64,000 nucleotides of DNA from Microbacterium esteraromaticum (GCF_017303215.1 NZ_JAEMWU010000001.1:620001-684000), one strand, 5' to 3'. Counted from the stretch's first letter, positions 23,059-31,381 are shown. Notes: a model not told the origin generated them from the sequence alone. Numbers and translations: made by a program.

Positions 23059-23656
23059 CGTCGGCCTCCTCGCCCGCATCGCGCCGCCAATGCCGTCGGA
23101 TCGCCGGCAGCTGCACGCCGATGTGCACCAGCAGCGCGCCCATCAGCATCCACGACAATGCGAAATGCGTGCGTCGAAAAGAGAACGTCCACGGATACCA
23201 CTCGAGCGCGTTGAGCACACCCGTCACCGGCACCACCAGCGCGGTCGCCACGAGCACGGCGATCGACGCCCGCTCGATCAGATCGGCCGCGCCGCGCACC
23301 GGCGGCCACCGGAACAGTCGCGGGTACACCGTCCACAGCTTCGCCAGCAGCAGAGGCAGCAGCATGCTGCCCGAGACGACATGGACGCCCTGCGTCCATG
23401 CATACAGACCGATCGGCCGTATCGGCAACGGCAGCCACGGCAACGGGCTCTGCAGCAGATGGCTGTACACCCCGGTGGCGAAGCACACCACCAGCGCCAG
23501 CGCCAGCATCCGTCCGATCACCACCGCCATGCGCGTGTCACGCACCGGTGAACGCAACAGTTCCTGCACCTGCTGCGATCGCCGCTGCAGCATGCCAGAC
23601 ACCCGGTCGACGACCGAGACGGTCGCGCCGGAGTCTGCCGCGTGGGGGGCATCCAT
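23048..23656 (-). CDS. Cytochrome-b-type membrane protein, partner of the molybdoenzyme
   Basis: 202 residues, four main membrane helices (about 45-65, 85-108, 130-150 and 165-183). Paired histidines inside helices (VYSHLLQ, QGVHVVSG, RTHFALSWML, LVHIGVQL) are suited to bind two hemes b, as in MsrQ and formate dehydrogenase gamma-like proteins. The start is taken at ATG 23656. It heads the operon with the molybdoenzyme and a small membrane protein and would carry electrons between the quinone pool and the exported enzyme. Confidence 0.8.
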   Translation of the reverse strand: MDAPHAADSGATVSVVDRVSGMLQRRSQQVQELLRSPVRDTRMAVVIGRMLALALVVCFATGVYSHLLQSPLPWLPLPIRPIGLYAWTQGVHVVSGSMLLPLLLAKLWTVYPRLFRWPPVRGAADLIERASIAVLVATALVVPVTGVLNALEWYPWTFSFRRTHFALSWMLMGALLVHIGVQLPAIRRHWRRDAGEEADDDR

Positions 23657-23797
23657 GACGACAGTGTGCGCCGGTGCGATCCGGGTGGCATCGGGCATCC
23701 GCTTACGAGACCGTGACAGTCACCCCTCGCGGGCGCTGTCACCGCGCTGTAAGGAACAGGGGTACCGCGACGCGCCACCCCGACCCATGCTGGACAC

Positions 23798-24655
23798 ATG
23801 CACCCCGCGCACACACCCGTCGACATCGCCGTCGTGGGCGGATCCGGCCTCGCCGAGATCCCGCTGGACGATTCCCGTGCTCTCCCGCCCGTCGCGACTC
23901 CGTACGGTCCCGTCCCCGGCATCACCGTCGGCGACCTCGCCGGACGCCGCGTCGCGTTCGTCGCCCGCCACGGGGCCGGCCACCGCGTGCCGCCGCACCG
24001 GCTGAACAGCCGTGCGCATCTGTGGGCGCTCGCGGCGCTCGGCGCGAAGACCCTGCTGTCGACCAACGCCGTCGGCGGCCTCACCGCGACCTTGCGCCCC
24101 GGCGACCTGGTGCTCACCGACCAACTCATCGACCGCACGCACGGCCGCGCCGATACGTACTTCGACGGCGACGACAGCACCGGCGGGGTGCAGCACCTGC
24201 CCTTCGCCGAGCCGTACAGCCGCCGACTGCGGCGTCACGCGCACGCCGTACTGGTCGGCATGGACGAGCGCGTGCACCCTGCGGGCGTCAGCGTGGTCAT
24301 TCAAGGTCCCCGCTTCGCGACCCGCGCCGAAGCCGACTGGCACCGCGCGATGGGAGCCGACCTGGTCAACATGACCCAACTGCCCGAGGCCGCGCTCGCC
24401 GCCGAACTGGGCCTGGAGCACCTCAACATCGCCGTCGTCACCGACACCGACACCGACGCCGGGATGGGCGACGACGACACCTCAGCGACCGCCGAACGCG
24501 TCTTCGCCGTCATGGCCGCGGCCACCCCGCGGCTCATCGCCGCGGTGCGCATGATCATCCCGGCTCTGCCGCTCGACGGCCCGCCCAGCCCCGCTCTGCC
24601 ACCCGAAGCGACGCGCGCCATTCTGGAACGGCAGGTGGGGGCGGGGTCACCGTGA
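23798..24655 (+). CDS. MTA/purine nucleoside phosphorylase family protein
   Basis: 285 residues. Phosphate-binding IAVVGGSGLAEI, VARHGAGHRVPPHRLNSRAH, STNAVGGL, the ribose/base pocket VVIQGPRFATRAEADWHRAM and NMTQLPEAALAAEL. Closest in design to methylthioadenosine phosphorylase: phosphorolysis of a purine nucleoside to base and pentose-1-phosphate. It begins a three-gene operon with an epimerase and a membrane protein, so it may feed a sugar phosphate into the proposed cluster. CATGCT lies six bases before ATG 23798. Confidence 0.88.
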   Translation: MHPAHTPVDIAVVGGSGLAEIPLDDSRALPPVATPYGPVPGITVGDLAGRRVAFVARHGAGHRVPPHRLNSRAHLWALAALGAKTLLSTNAVGGLTATLRPGDLVLTDQLIDRTHGRADTYFDGDDSTGGVQHLPFAEPYSRRLRRHAHAVLVGMDERVHPAGVSVVIQGPRFATRAEADWHRAMGADLVNMTQLPEAALAAELGLEHLNIAVVTDTDTDAGMGDDDTSATAERVFAVMAAATPRLIAAVRMIIPALPLDGPPSPALPPEATRAILERQVGAGSP

Positions 24656-25728
24656 GCGCCATCGGTCGGATGCTGGTCACCGGCGGCGCCGGCTTCATCG
24701 GCGGCACCGTCGTGGCGCAGGCGCTCGCCGCGGGGTGGCAGGTGCGGGTGCTCGACTCGCTGCGCGCTGACGTGCACGGCAGCACAGCGGATGCCGAGCC
24801 GCCTTCGGATGTCGAGACGATCATCGGCGATGTGCGTGACCGCGACGTGCTGGATGCCGCCCTGCGCGACGTCGACCTGGTCTGCCACCAGGCGGCCAAA
24901 GTCGGACTGGGCGTCGACATCGCCGACGCCCCCGACTACGTCGCCTCGAACTCGCTCGCTACGGCTGTGCTGCTGACCGCGATGCGTGATGCCCGTATCG
25001 ACCGGCTCGTACTGGCCTCTTCGATGGTCGTCTACGGCGAAGGGCTCTACCGCGATGGCGATCGGCTCGTCAGCGCACCCCCGCGCGCGCGGGTAGATCT
25101 CGAGCGCGGCCTGTTCGAGCCGCGCTCGGCGTCTGGCCGGCCATTGCAGCCCGAGCTCATCGACGAAGACCGGCCATGCGACCCGCGCAATGTGTACGCC
25201 GCGACCAAACTCGAACAAGAGCTGCTCGCCCGCGACTGGGCCCGGTCGACCGGCGGCCGGGCCGCGATGCTGCGGTACCACAACGTGTACGGGCCGCACA
25301 TGCCGCAGGGCACGCCGTACGCCGGGGTCGCGGCGCTGTTCCGCACGGCGCTCGAACGCGGACAGACACCCCGAGTGTTCGAAGACGGGCATCAACGCCG
25401 CGACTTCGTGCACGTCAGTGATGTCGCCTCAGCGAACCTGGCCGCCGCGCGCTGGACCGACGGGCAGGCCGCCGGCACCAGTCGGGCCTTCAACGTCGGC
25501 AGCGGCGACGTGCACACGATCGGCGAGTTCGCGCAGGTGCTCTGCGATGCGCTGGGTGCCCCCGCTCCGCAGATCACCGGCGAGTTCCGCATGGGCGATG
25601 TGCGGCACATCACCGCCTCATCCGCCCGCATCCGCGCCGAGCTCGACTGGCGGCCCCAGGTGCCGTTCGACGCGGGCGTGCGGGCGTTCGCCACCGCACC
25701 GCTCCGTCCCGCGGCGGTGCGGGTGTGA
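24652..25728 (+). CDS. NAD-dependent nucleotide-sugar epimerase/dehydratase
   Basis: 358 residues of the extended SDR family. Cofactor loop RMLVTGGAGFIGGTVVAQAL, catalytic YxxxK in NVYAATKLEQELLARDW, and substrate loops LRYHNVYGPHMPQGTPYAGV and FEDGHQRRDFVHVSDVA. The GTG start at 24652 overlaps the phosphorylase stop (GTGA); ATG 24670 would still keep the glycine loop. An insertion around residues 135-180 is longer than in UDP-glucose 4-epimerase. Product unknown. Confidence 0.9.
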   Translation: MSAIGRMLVTGGAGFIGGTVVAQALAAGWQVRVLDSLRADVHGSTADAEPPSDVETIIGDVRDRDVLDAALRDVDLVCHQAAKVGLGVDIADAPDYVASNSLATAVLLTAMRDARIDRLVLASSMVVYGEGLYRDGDRLVSAPPRARVDLERGLFEPRSASGRPLQPELIDEDRPCDPRNVYAATKLEQELLARDWARSTGGRAAMLRYHNVYGPHMPQGTPYAGVAALFRTALERGQTPRVFEDGHQRRDFVHVSDVASANLAAARWTDGQAAGTSRAFNVGSGDVHTIGEFAQVLCDALGAPAPQITGEFRMGDVRHITASSARIRAELDWRPQVPFDAGVRAFATAPLRPAAVRV

Positions 25729-27119
25729 CCGCGCAGAGGACTGCTGCCGGGTCGGTCGCGCCGCACACCGCCGAGCCGAGCGGGCGGCTCGCGCTCTGGG
25801 GCGCCGTCGCCGCGTTCGTGCTGATCGCCGCTGCGATCGCCGTGCCCGCGGTCACCGGGTGGAACGTGCACGTGCGCTGGTTCCCACCCATGCACGCCGA
25901 ATGGGCACCGCGCGTCGGACCCGGCCTGCCCGTGGCGATCGCCGTCGGAGTGCTGGTGATCGCCTACGGCGACCGGGTCGCCCGAACCCTGCGCTGGGGC
26001 GGCCTGCTGCCCGTGGTGTTCGCCGCCGCTCTGGCCTGGTTGCTCTCGCTTGCGCTCATCGACGGCCTCGACGGCATCGGCACGATCCTCGATCACCGCT
26101 ACGAGTACCTGGGCACGGCGCGCGAGGTCACCGACTTCACCGCCACGCTGCGCGAGTACGTCTCACGCATCCCGTTCGCACATCCCGACAACTGGCCGGT
26201 GCACATCGCCGGCCACCCGCCCGGCGCCCTGCTGTTCTTCTACCTGCTGGTCCAGCTCGGGCTGGGCAGCGCGCTCGCCGCGGGATTCGTCGTCACCGTG
26301 ATCGGCGCCACCATCCCGATCGCCGTCCTCGACACGATGCGCACACTCGGCGCCGAGACCCATGCGCGCCGGGCAGCACCGCTGCTGGCCATCGGCCCGG
26401 CGGCGATCTGGATCGCTGTCTCGGGCGATGGCATGTTCGCGGCCGTTGCCGCATGGGGCATCTGGGCACTCGCGCGGGCGACGCGCGCCGGGCGCCACCG
26501 ACGGGTCGGCAAGACGATGCTCTGGGCGGTGCTGGCCGGCCTGCTGCTGGGATACTGCGTTATGCTCTCGTACGGGCTGCCCCTGCTGGGCGTTCTCGCG
26601 GTCGCCGTACTGATCGCCGGTCGCAGCTGGTGGCCACTGCCGGTCGCGGCCGCAACCGCGCTGGCTGTCGTGCTGGCATTCGCCGTCGCCGGGTTCGCCT
26701 GGTGGGAGGCATTTCCGGTGCTGCACCAGCGCTACTGGGACGGCGTGGCATCGAACCGGCCGGCCGCCTACTGGTTGTGGGGCAACCTCGCGGCCTTCGC
26801 CATCAGCGCCGGACCCATGGTCGGTGCCTCCCTGGCCGGCGCGGTGGGTACCGCCGCGCGCGGCTTCCGCACGCCCCGCGACGAGCATCCGAGTGGCATC
26901 CGAATCGTACTGTTGCTCACCCTCGCCGGGTGGCTGATGGTGCTACTGGCCGACGTCTCGGGCATGAGCCGCGCCGAGGTCGAACGCATCTGGTTGCCGT
27001 TCGTGCCCTGGGCGCTGCTGGGGCTGTCGCTGTTCTCACCGAAGGTGCGCCGGGTGGCGCTGGCCGTGCAGGTGGTGTTCGCGATCGTCGTGCAGTCGCT
27101 GCTGCAGACGGGGTGGTGA
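25725..27119 (+). CDS. Polytopic membrane protein, GT-C-like
   Basis: 464 residues, about eleven membrane helices from residue 22 to the C-terminus. After the first helix there is a WFPPMHAEW segment and later an outside loop LDHRYEYLGTAREV with PFAHPDNWPVHIAGHPPGAL, which resembles the acidic/His loop of lipid-linked sugar-using GT-C enzymes. No other motif. GTGA overlap with the epimerase gene. Ends 10 bp from a convergent gene. Assignment as a glycosyltransferase is tentative. Confidence 0.7.
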   Translation: MTAQRTAAGSVAPHTAEPSGRLALWGAVAAFVLIAAAIAVPAVTGWNVHVRWFPPMHAEWAPRVGPGLPVAIAVGVLVIAYGDRVARTLRWGGLLPVVFAAALAWLLSLALIDGLDGIGTILDHRYEYLGTAREVTDFTATLREYVSRIPFAHPDNWPVHIAGHPPGALLFFYLLVQLGLGSALAAGFVVTVIGATIPIAVLDTMRTLGAETHARRAAPLLAIGPAAIWIAVSGDGMFAAVAAWGIWALARATRAGRHRRVGKTMLWAVLAGLLLGYCVMLSYGLPLLGVLAVAVLIAGRSWWPLPVAAATALAVVLAFAVAGFAWWEAFPVLHQRYWDGVASNRPAAYWLWGNLAAFAISAGPMVGASLAGAVGTAARGFRTPRDEHPSGIRIVLLLTLAGWLMVLLADVSGMSRAEVERIWLPFVPWALLGLSLFSPKVRRVALAVQVVFAIVVQSLLQTGW

Positions 27120-27129
27120 CCGCGGTGCT

Positions 27130-27363
27130 TCAGTCGGTGGGGTCGCCGGATACCGCCGAATCGGATGCTGCTCCGTCGGCCTCGTCAGCCGTCGGCGTCA
27201 CGGTGATCGGAACCGTCACGTGTGTGGTGCCGAGGTCGATGCCGAGCAGATCGACGGGCGGGGCCTCGTCGAGACGCTCGGTGGTGTCGTTCGGCTCCAG
27301 CGGTTCACCGGGCAGCGCGGCCCATGCGCTCGGTTCCTGCGGCTTCTGCGTGAACATGCCCAT
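27130..27363 (-). CDS. Small acidic conserved protein
   Basis: 77 residues, starting MGMFTQKPQEPSAWAALPGE and rich in Pro, Asp, Glu and Thr, probably disordered. Believed to be a conserved Microbacteriaceae family without known function (memory, not a search). A GACAAT box six bases before ATG 27363 suggests a leaderless transcript. Confidence 0.7.
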   Translation of the reverse strand: MGMFTQKPQEPSAWAALPGEPLEPNDTTERLDEAPPVDLLGIDLGTTHVTVPITVTPTADEADGAASDSAVSGDPTD

Positions 27364-27369
27364 CTGACC

Positions 27370-27375
27370 ATTGTC
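27370..27375 (-). promoter_or_regulatory. -10 box GACAAT, leaderless start
   Basis: Six bases before ATG 27363. Confidence 0.4.
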
Positions 27376-27410
27376 GCGCGCACCTGCGCCGGGTGGGTCA
27401 CAGAACGGCG

Positions 27411-27773
27411 TCAGCCGCGGGCATCCACACCTCTGCCGGCATCCGCATCACGCACGGCGTCGACGAGGTCGCGCCACGGGCCGCGCAGGTGGGAGTCGGG
27501 TACGACCTGTTCGAGCTGCTCGTCACGCTCTGAGGCGTTGACCCGCACATGGATGGTCCAGACGTAGCGGTCGGCGCCCGGCATGTCATCGCCGGGTGGG
27601 TTCTCGGCGTCGTCGTTCCACGGGCACCGTTCGACCAGCGTCTTCCACTGCGGGGTCTGCGCCGGTGGGGGCTCGGCCCGCCAGCGTCGCCGCAACCCGG
27701 CGATCCCGCCAGTGCGCACCACGGCGATCACGAGGTGCTCCGGCTCGCCGTCAGAGGGGGTCTCGGCGGGCAT
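27411..27773 (-). CDS. Emfourin-like inhibitor of the adjacent M4 peptidase
   Basis: 120 residues. Pattern HLVIAVVRTGGIAGLRRRWR, then WKTLVERCPW, then DRYVWTIHVRVN, matching the protealysin-inhibitor (emfourin) family. The family member from Serratia binds and inhibits protealysin and is encoded next to it. ATG 27773 has GAGAGGAG eight bases upstream and lies inside the end of the peptidase gene (23-bp overlap), so both are made from one transcript. It probably protects the cytoplasm from the peptidase. Confidence 0.82.
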   Translation of the reverse strand: MPAETPSDGEPEHLVIAVVRTGGIAGLRRRWRAEPPPAQTPQWKTLVERCPWNDDAENPPGDDMPGADRYVWTIHVRVNASERDEQLEQVVPDSHLRGPWRDLVDAVRDADAGRGVDARG

Positions 27774-28836
27774 CCGCTGCTCCTCTCTGCGCGTCGAGCA
27801 CTCCCACCGCGATCCACGCCTCACGCACTGCCCTCTCGACGGCGTCGCCGACGGTTGAGGCTTCGATCAGTGTGCGCTCGGCGAACTGCACGAAGTCGGC
27901 GTCGGCCGGCAGGCCGCCCGTCAGCGTGCGATACCAGATCTGACCCGCGCCTTCCCACGCGTACCCGCCGAGCGTGCGAGCCGCCAGCGCGAACGCACGA
28001 TTCGGGATGCCCGAGTTGATGTGCACACCGCCGTTGTCTTCGGCTGTGTGCACATAGTCGCGCATGTGCGCCGGCTGCGGATCACGGCCCAGCTCGTCAT
28101 CGTCGTACGCCGTGCCCGGGTGGAGCATGTCGCGCAGCGCGCGGCCCTGCACGGCATCGGTGAAGATGCCTTCACCGACCAACCAACTCGCCTCGTGAGC
28201 GGTCTGCCCCTGAAGATGCTGCTCGGTGAGCGCCCCGAGCACGTCGGCGATCGACTCGTTCAGCGCGCCCGGCTGCCCCTGATAGATCAGACCGGCGCTG
28301 CTCTGGATCACTCCGTGCCCGAGCTCGTGCGCGATCACCGACACCGAGCAGGTGAACCCGCCGAACACCTCACCGTCGCCGTCGCCGAACACCATGCGCG
28401 AACCGTCCCAGAACGCGTTGTCGTAGTCGACGCCGTAGTGCACCGTCGCGTTCAGCGCCGCCCCAGCCCCGTCGAGTGAGTCGCGCCCGAACGCGTCGAG
28501 CAACAGAACGAACGTCGCCCCGAGCCCATCGAACGCCTCATTCACCGTTTCGTCGGAGACGGGTGGGTCGTCTTCGCCGCGCACCCGCACACCCGGCAGT
28601 CGTTCGGTGTTCTGCGCGTCGAAGATCGTGCGGGTGGGGGCGTCCGTCACCTCGGCGACCAGCGCCCCCGAGGCGTCGATCGACAGCTCGAGCGTGGAGT
28701 GGTACGGCGGACGCCCCGCGATCAGCGTCTGCCTGGCCGCCTGCGCGGCGTGCGAATAGCGCCCCGACGCCGCCAGACGGGCCAGCAGGTACCCCGGCAC
28801 GATGCCCTGTCTCGAATACGGCCGGATGCTGTCCAT
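27751..28836 (-). CDS. Protealysin-like M4 metallopeptidase
   Basis: 361 residues. No signal peptide. The N-terminal 45 residues (RPYSRQGIVPGYLLARLAAS) resemble the short protealysin propeptide. Zinc site HELGH at 170-174 with the third ligand E194 in NESIADVLGAL, and the C-terminal catalytic His in HINSGIPNRAFALA. Protealysins are thermolysin relatives active inside or released from cells. ATG 28836 follows a TATCGT box by seven bases. Encoded with its likely inhibitor. Confidence 0.9.
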   Translation of the reverse strand: MDSIRPYSRQGIVPGYLLARLAASGRYSHAAQAARQTLIAGRPPYHSTLELSIDASGALVAEVTDAPTRTIFDAQNTERLPGVRVRGEDDPPVSDETVNEAFDGLGATFVLLLDAFGRDSLDGAGAALNATVHYGVDYDNAFWDGSRMVFGDGDGEVFGGFTCSVSVIAHELGHGVIQSSAGLIYQGQPGALNESIADVLGALTEQHLQGQTAHEASWLVGEGIFTDAVQGRALRDMLHPGTAYDDDELGRDPQPAHMRDYVHTAEDNGGVHINSGIPNRAFALAARTLGGYAWEGAGQIWYRTLTGGLPADADFVQFAERTLIEASTVGDAVERAVREAWIAVGVLDAQRGAADARRDPL

Positions 28837-28843
28837 GCGCCCG

Positions 28844-28849
28844 ACGATA
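28844..28849 (-). promoter_or_regulatory. -10 box TATCGT, leaderless start of the M4 gene
   Basis: Seven bases before ATG 28836. Confidence 0.45.
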
Positions 28850-28931
28850 CGCCTGGTCGCCGACAGAGGGCAGGGGCATCGCCGCCTCGGGGGCCCTGGT
28901 GATGCTGTGGGCCGTGCACACCTGAGCCGCG

Positions 28932-28937
28932 TAGAAT
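28932..28937 (+). promoter_or_regulatory. -10 box TAGAAT, leaderless start of the SDR gene
   Basis: Seven bases before ATG 28945. Confidence 0.55.
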
Positions 28938-28944
28938 CGGCCCA

Positions 28945-30453
28945 ATGACCGATGCCTCTTCTGCATCCCCGTCCGGCATCGACCCCGACGACCTCGCGAC
29001 CACGCTGCGGGTGCTCGGCGACCTCGACAAGGTCGATCAGCAGCATCCTGACTACATCGCCGTCCGACGCGCGACCGCGAACATGTTCAAGGCCGTCAAA
29101 CGTGCCCGCCGCAAAGAGATCCGCGACGCGATCGCCGAGGCCGACAAGGCCGTTGTCGCGCGCACCGCGACCGGAGCCCCCGACCGCATCGATGACGAGA
29201 CGCGCGGCAACGATCTCGCCTCCAGCGTCGTCGACGCCCCCATCGCGGGCGAGCTGCTCAAGCCCCGCAACTGCTACATCTGCAAGCAGCCGTACACGCT
29301 CGTCGACGCGTTTTACCACCAGCTGTGCCCCGACTGTGCGCGGTTCAGCCACGCCAAGCGCAGCGCCCGCACCGACCTGACCGGTCGCCGCGCCCTACTG
29401 ACCGGCGGTCGCGCCAAGATCGGCATGCACATCGCCCTGCGCCTGCTGCGCGACGGCGCGCACCTCACGATCACCACGCGCTTTCCGCGCGACGCCGTGC
29501 GCCGGTTCTCGGCGCTGCCGGATGCCGCTGACTGGCTGCACCGGCTGCGCGTGGTCGGTATCGACCTGCGCGACCCGGCGCAGGTGATCGGCCTGGCCGA
29601 CTCGGTCGCGGCCCAGGGGCCGCTCGACATTCTCATCAACAACGCCGCGCAGACCGTGCGCCGCTCGCCGGGTGCGTACTCACTGTTGGCGGATGCTGAA
29701 CTGCAGCCGCTCCCGGATGGACCGCTGCCCGAGATGGAGACCTTCGGGCACACCGCCGATCCGCACCCGCAGGCGCTGCAGGCCTCGGTCGACGCACATC
29801 CGCTGCTCTCTGTGGCGGCGCTGGGCGGCACCGTCGCCGAGCAGGGCGGTCAGGCGTTGACGGCCGAAGATCTCGCGCGCCTGGCTATGGCCCCCGGCTC
29901 GTCGTCGTTGCAGAAGCACGCCGATGGCACGGCTATCGACGCCGGTGGGCTGGTGCCCGACGTGAACCGCGTCAACAGCTGGGTGCAGTCGGTCGAGCAG
30001 GTCGATCCGCTCGAGATGCTCGAGGTGCAGTTGTGCAACACGACGGCGCCGTTCCTGCTGATCAGTCGCCTGCGGGCCTCGATGGCGGCCTCGACCGCCC
30101 GCCGCACCTACGTCGTGAACGTCTCGGCCATGGAGGGCCAGTTCTCGCGCCGCTACAAGGGTCCGGGGCACCCGCACACCAACATGGCCAAGGCGGCGCT
30201 GAACATGCTCACCCGCACCAGTGCCGGCGAGATGCTCGAGACCGACGGCATCCTGATGACCGCGGTCGACACGGGGTGGATCACCGATGAGCGCCCGCAC
30301 TACACCAAGGTGCGCCTCGCCGAAGAGGGATTCCATGCGCCCCTCGACCTCGTCGACGGCGCCGCCCGTGTGTACGACCCGATCGTGCAGGGTGAGGCCG
30401 GGGTCGACCTGTACGGCGTCTTCCTGAAGGACTACAAGCCCAGCCCCTGGTGA
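28945..30453 (+). CDS. Large SDR-family protein with a zinc-ribbon-like insert
   Basis: 502 residues, twice a classical SDR. Residues 15-100 are a helical, charged N-terminal domain. Four cysteines follow (C110, C113, C128, C131; RNCYICKQPYT and LCPDCARF), a probable zinc ribbon. The Rossmann part starts at about 145 with LLTGGRAKIGMHIALRLL, then NNAAQTVRRSPG. The catalytic Ser is probably S394 (NVSAMEG), but the YxxxK tyrosine is replaced by Thr (T412 in PHTNMAKAALNML, K416 kept). Either another residue acts as acid or the protein is not a dehydrogenase. Substrate unknown. Confidence 0.85.
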   Translation: MTDASSASPSGIDPDDLATTLRVLGDLDKVDQQHPDYIAVRRATANMFKAVKRARRKEIRDAIAEADKAVVARTATGAPDRIDDETRGNDLASSVVDAPIAGELLKPRNCYICKQPYTLVDAFYHQLCPDCARFSHAKRSARTDLTGRRALLTGGRAKIGMHIALRLLRDGAHLTITTRFPRDAVRRFSALPDAADWLHRLRVVGIDLRDPAQVIGLADSVAAQGPLDILINNAAQTVRRSPGAYSLLADAELQPLPDGPLPEMETFGHTADPHPQALQASVDAHPLLSVAALGGTVAEQGGQALTAEDLARLAMAPGSSSLQKHADGTAIDAGGLVPDVNRVNSWVQSVEQVDPLEMLEVQLCNTTAPFLLISRLRASMAASTARRTYVVNVSAMEGQFSRRYKGPGHPHTNMAKAALNMLTRTSAGEMLETDGILMTAVDTGWITDERPHYTKVRLAEEGFHAPLDLVDGAARVYDPIVQGEAGVDLYGVFLKDYKPSPW

Positions 30454-30479
30454 TTTCCCTGCGCGTCGCCTGAACCCGC

Positions 30480-30485
30480 TACGCT
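30480..30485 (+). promoter_or_regulatory. -10 box TACGCT before the leader peptide
   Basis: Eight bases before ATG 30494. Confidence 0.4.
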
Positions 30486-30493
30486 GTGCCGCT

Positions 30494-30538
30494 ATGACCA
30501 GCGGAACCACGACGCCGCAGCGGAGAGCCCGGCGATGA
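30494..30538 (+). CDS. 14-codon leader peptide before the RpiR gene
   Basis: Reads MTSGTTTPQRRARR and stops with TGA overlapping the RpiR ATG (ATGA). It has no ribosome site but sits eight bases from a TACGCT box, so it would be translated from a leaderless transcript and hand ribosomes on to the RpiR start. Alternatively it is fortuitous and RpiR is translated from its own site (CGGAGAG). Confidence 0.45.
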   Translation: MTSGTTTPQRRARR

Positions 30539-31365
30539 GCATCGTCCGACCCGACCTCAGCGTTCATGCGCGCGTGCGCGCGTCAGCATCCGCACTCGGT
30601 CCCAGTGAGGGCCGGGTCGCCGCGGTCATCATGGAGCGACCCGACGACGTCGTCGACTGGTCGGCCGCCGAGCTCGCGGCGGCGGCCGGCACCTCGACGG
30701 CCACGGTGATCCGCGCCTGCCAGAGCCTCGGGTTCCGCGGGTTCCAGCACCTGCGGCTCGAACTCGCCCGCTCGGCGCCGCTGACTCCCCGCGACAGCGA
30801 CCCGGTCGCCGCCGGCGGCACCTTCGATGATGCGGTGGATGCGCTGCGCCTGGCCCAGGAGAGCGTCGACCCCGAACGCGTCGAGGCCGCCACCGCCGCT
30901 TTGCGCGGTGCGCGTCGTGTCGTGCTCGTCGGCAACGGGTTCTCGGGGCCGCCACTGCAGGACCTCGCGATGCGGCTGAGCAGTGTGGGGCGCGCCGTCG
31001 AAGCGCCCGTCGACCCGCTCGCCCAGCAGTTCGCGGTGCACTCCCTCTCGGCGGACGACGTGTGCCTGGCGTTGAGCTACTCGGGCGCCAACGTGCAGAC
31101 GCTGCGTGCCTGCACGGCCGCGTCCGAACGCGGAGCGACCGTCGTGCTGGTCACCAGCTACTCCCGCTCGCCGCTCGGGCGGCTCGCCGACATCGTGATC
31201 GCGACCGGGCCGGTGGGCTCGGCCCATGACCTCGACCCCTACCTCGCGCGGCTGGGGCACACCGTCGTGCTGCACACGCTGCACGGCGCGCTCGCCGGCG
31301 ATGCCCGTCATGCCGACGTCGCCGATCTGCGGCACGTCGTGGCCGACGCGCTCAGCGAGGACTGA
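30535..31365 (+). CDS. RpiR/MurR-family transcriptional regulator
   Basis: 276 residues. N-terminal HTH_6 (about 10-80: VAAVIMERPDDVVDWSAAEL, GTSTATVIRACQSLGFRGFQ) and a C-terminal SIS domain (about 120-250: ARRVVLVGNGFSGPPLQDLA, VCLALSYSGANVQTLRACTA) that senses a phosphosugar or other phosphorylated metabolite. First gene of a locus with a tyrosine-phosphatase-like protein, a phosphodiesterase and an ABC importer, consistent with control by a phosphorylated ligand. Confidence 0.88.
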   Translation: MSIVRPDLSVHARVRASASALGPSEGRVAAVIMERPDDVVDWSAAELAAAAGTSTATVIRACQSLGFRGFQHLRLELARSAPLTPRDSDPVAAGGTFDDAVDALRLAQESVDPERVEAATAALRGARRVVLVGNGFSGPPLQDLAMRLSSVGRAVEAPVDPLAQQFAVHSLSADDVCLALSYSGANVQTLRACTAASERGATVVLVTSYSRSPLGRLADIVIATGPVGSAHDLDPYLARLGHTVVLHTLHGALAGDARHADVADLRHVVADALSED

Positions 31366-31381
31366 GCGAAGGCGCCTTCGC
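31366..31381. repeat. Perfect 16-bp palindrome after the RpiR gene
   Basis: GCGAAGGCGCCTTCGC with no loop, one base past the stop codon. The remaining gap to 31529 shows no gene. Confidence 0.5.

Noticed and set aside
25190..27367. 725-codon plus-strand frame
   Set aside because: Out of frame with the epimerase and GT-C-like genes, Arg/Pro-rich shadow; the real genes are in other plus frames with coupled starts.
27751..29352. Longer M4 peptidase frame starting at 29352
   Set aside because: The 172 extra codons overlap the divergent SDR gene; the conserved propeptide starts at 28836 next to a promoter box.
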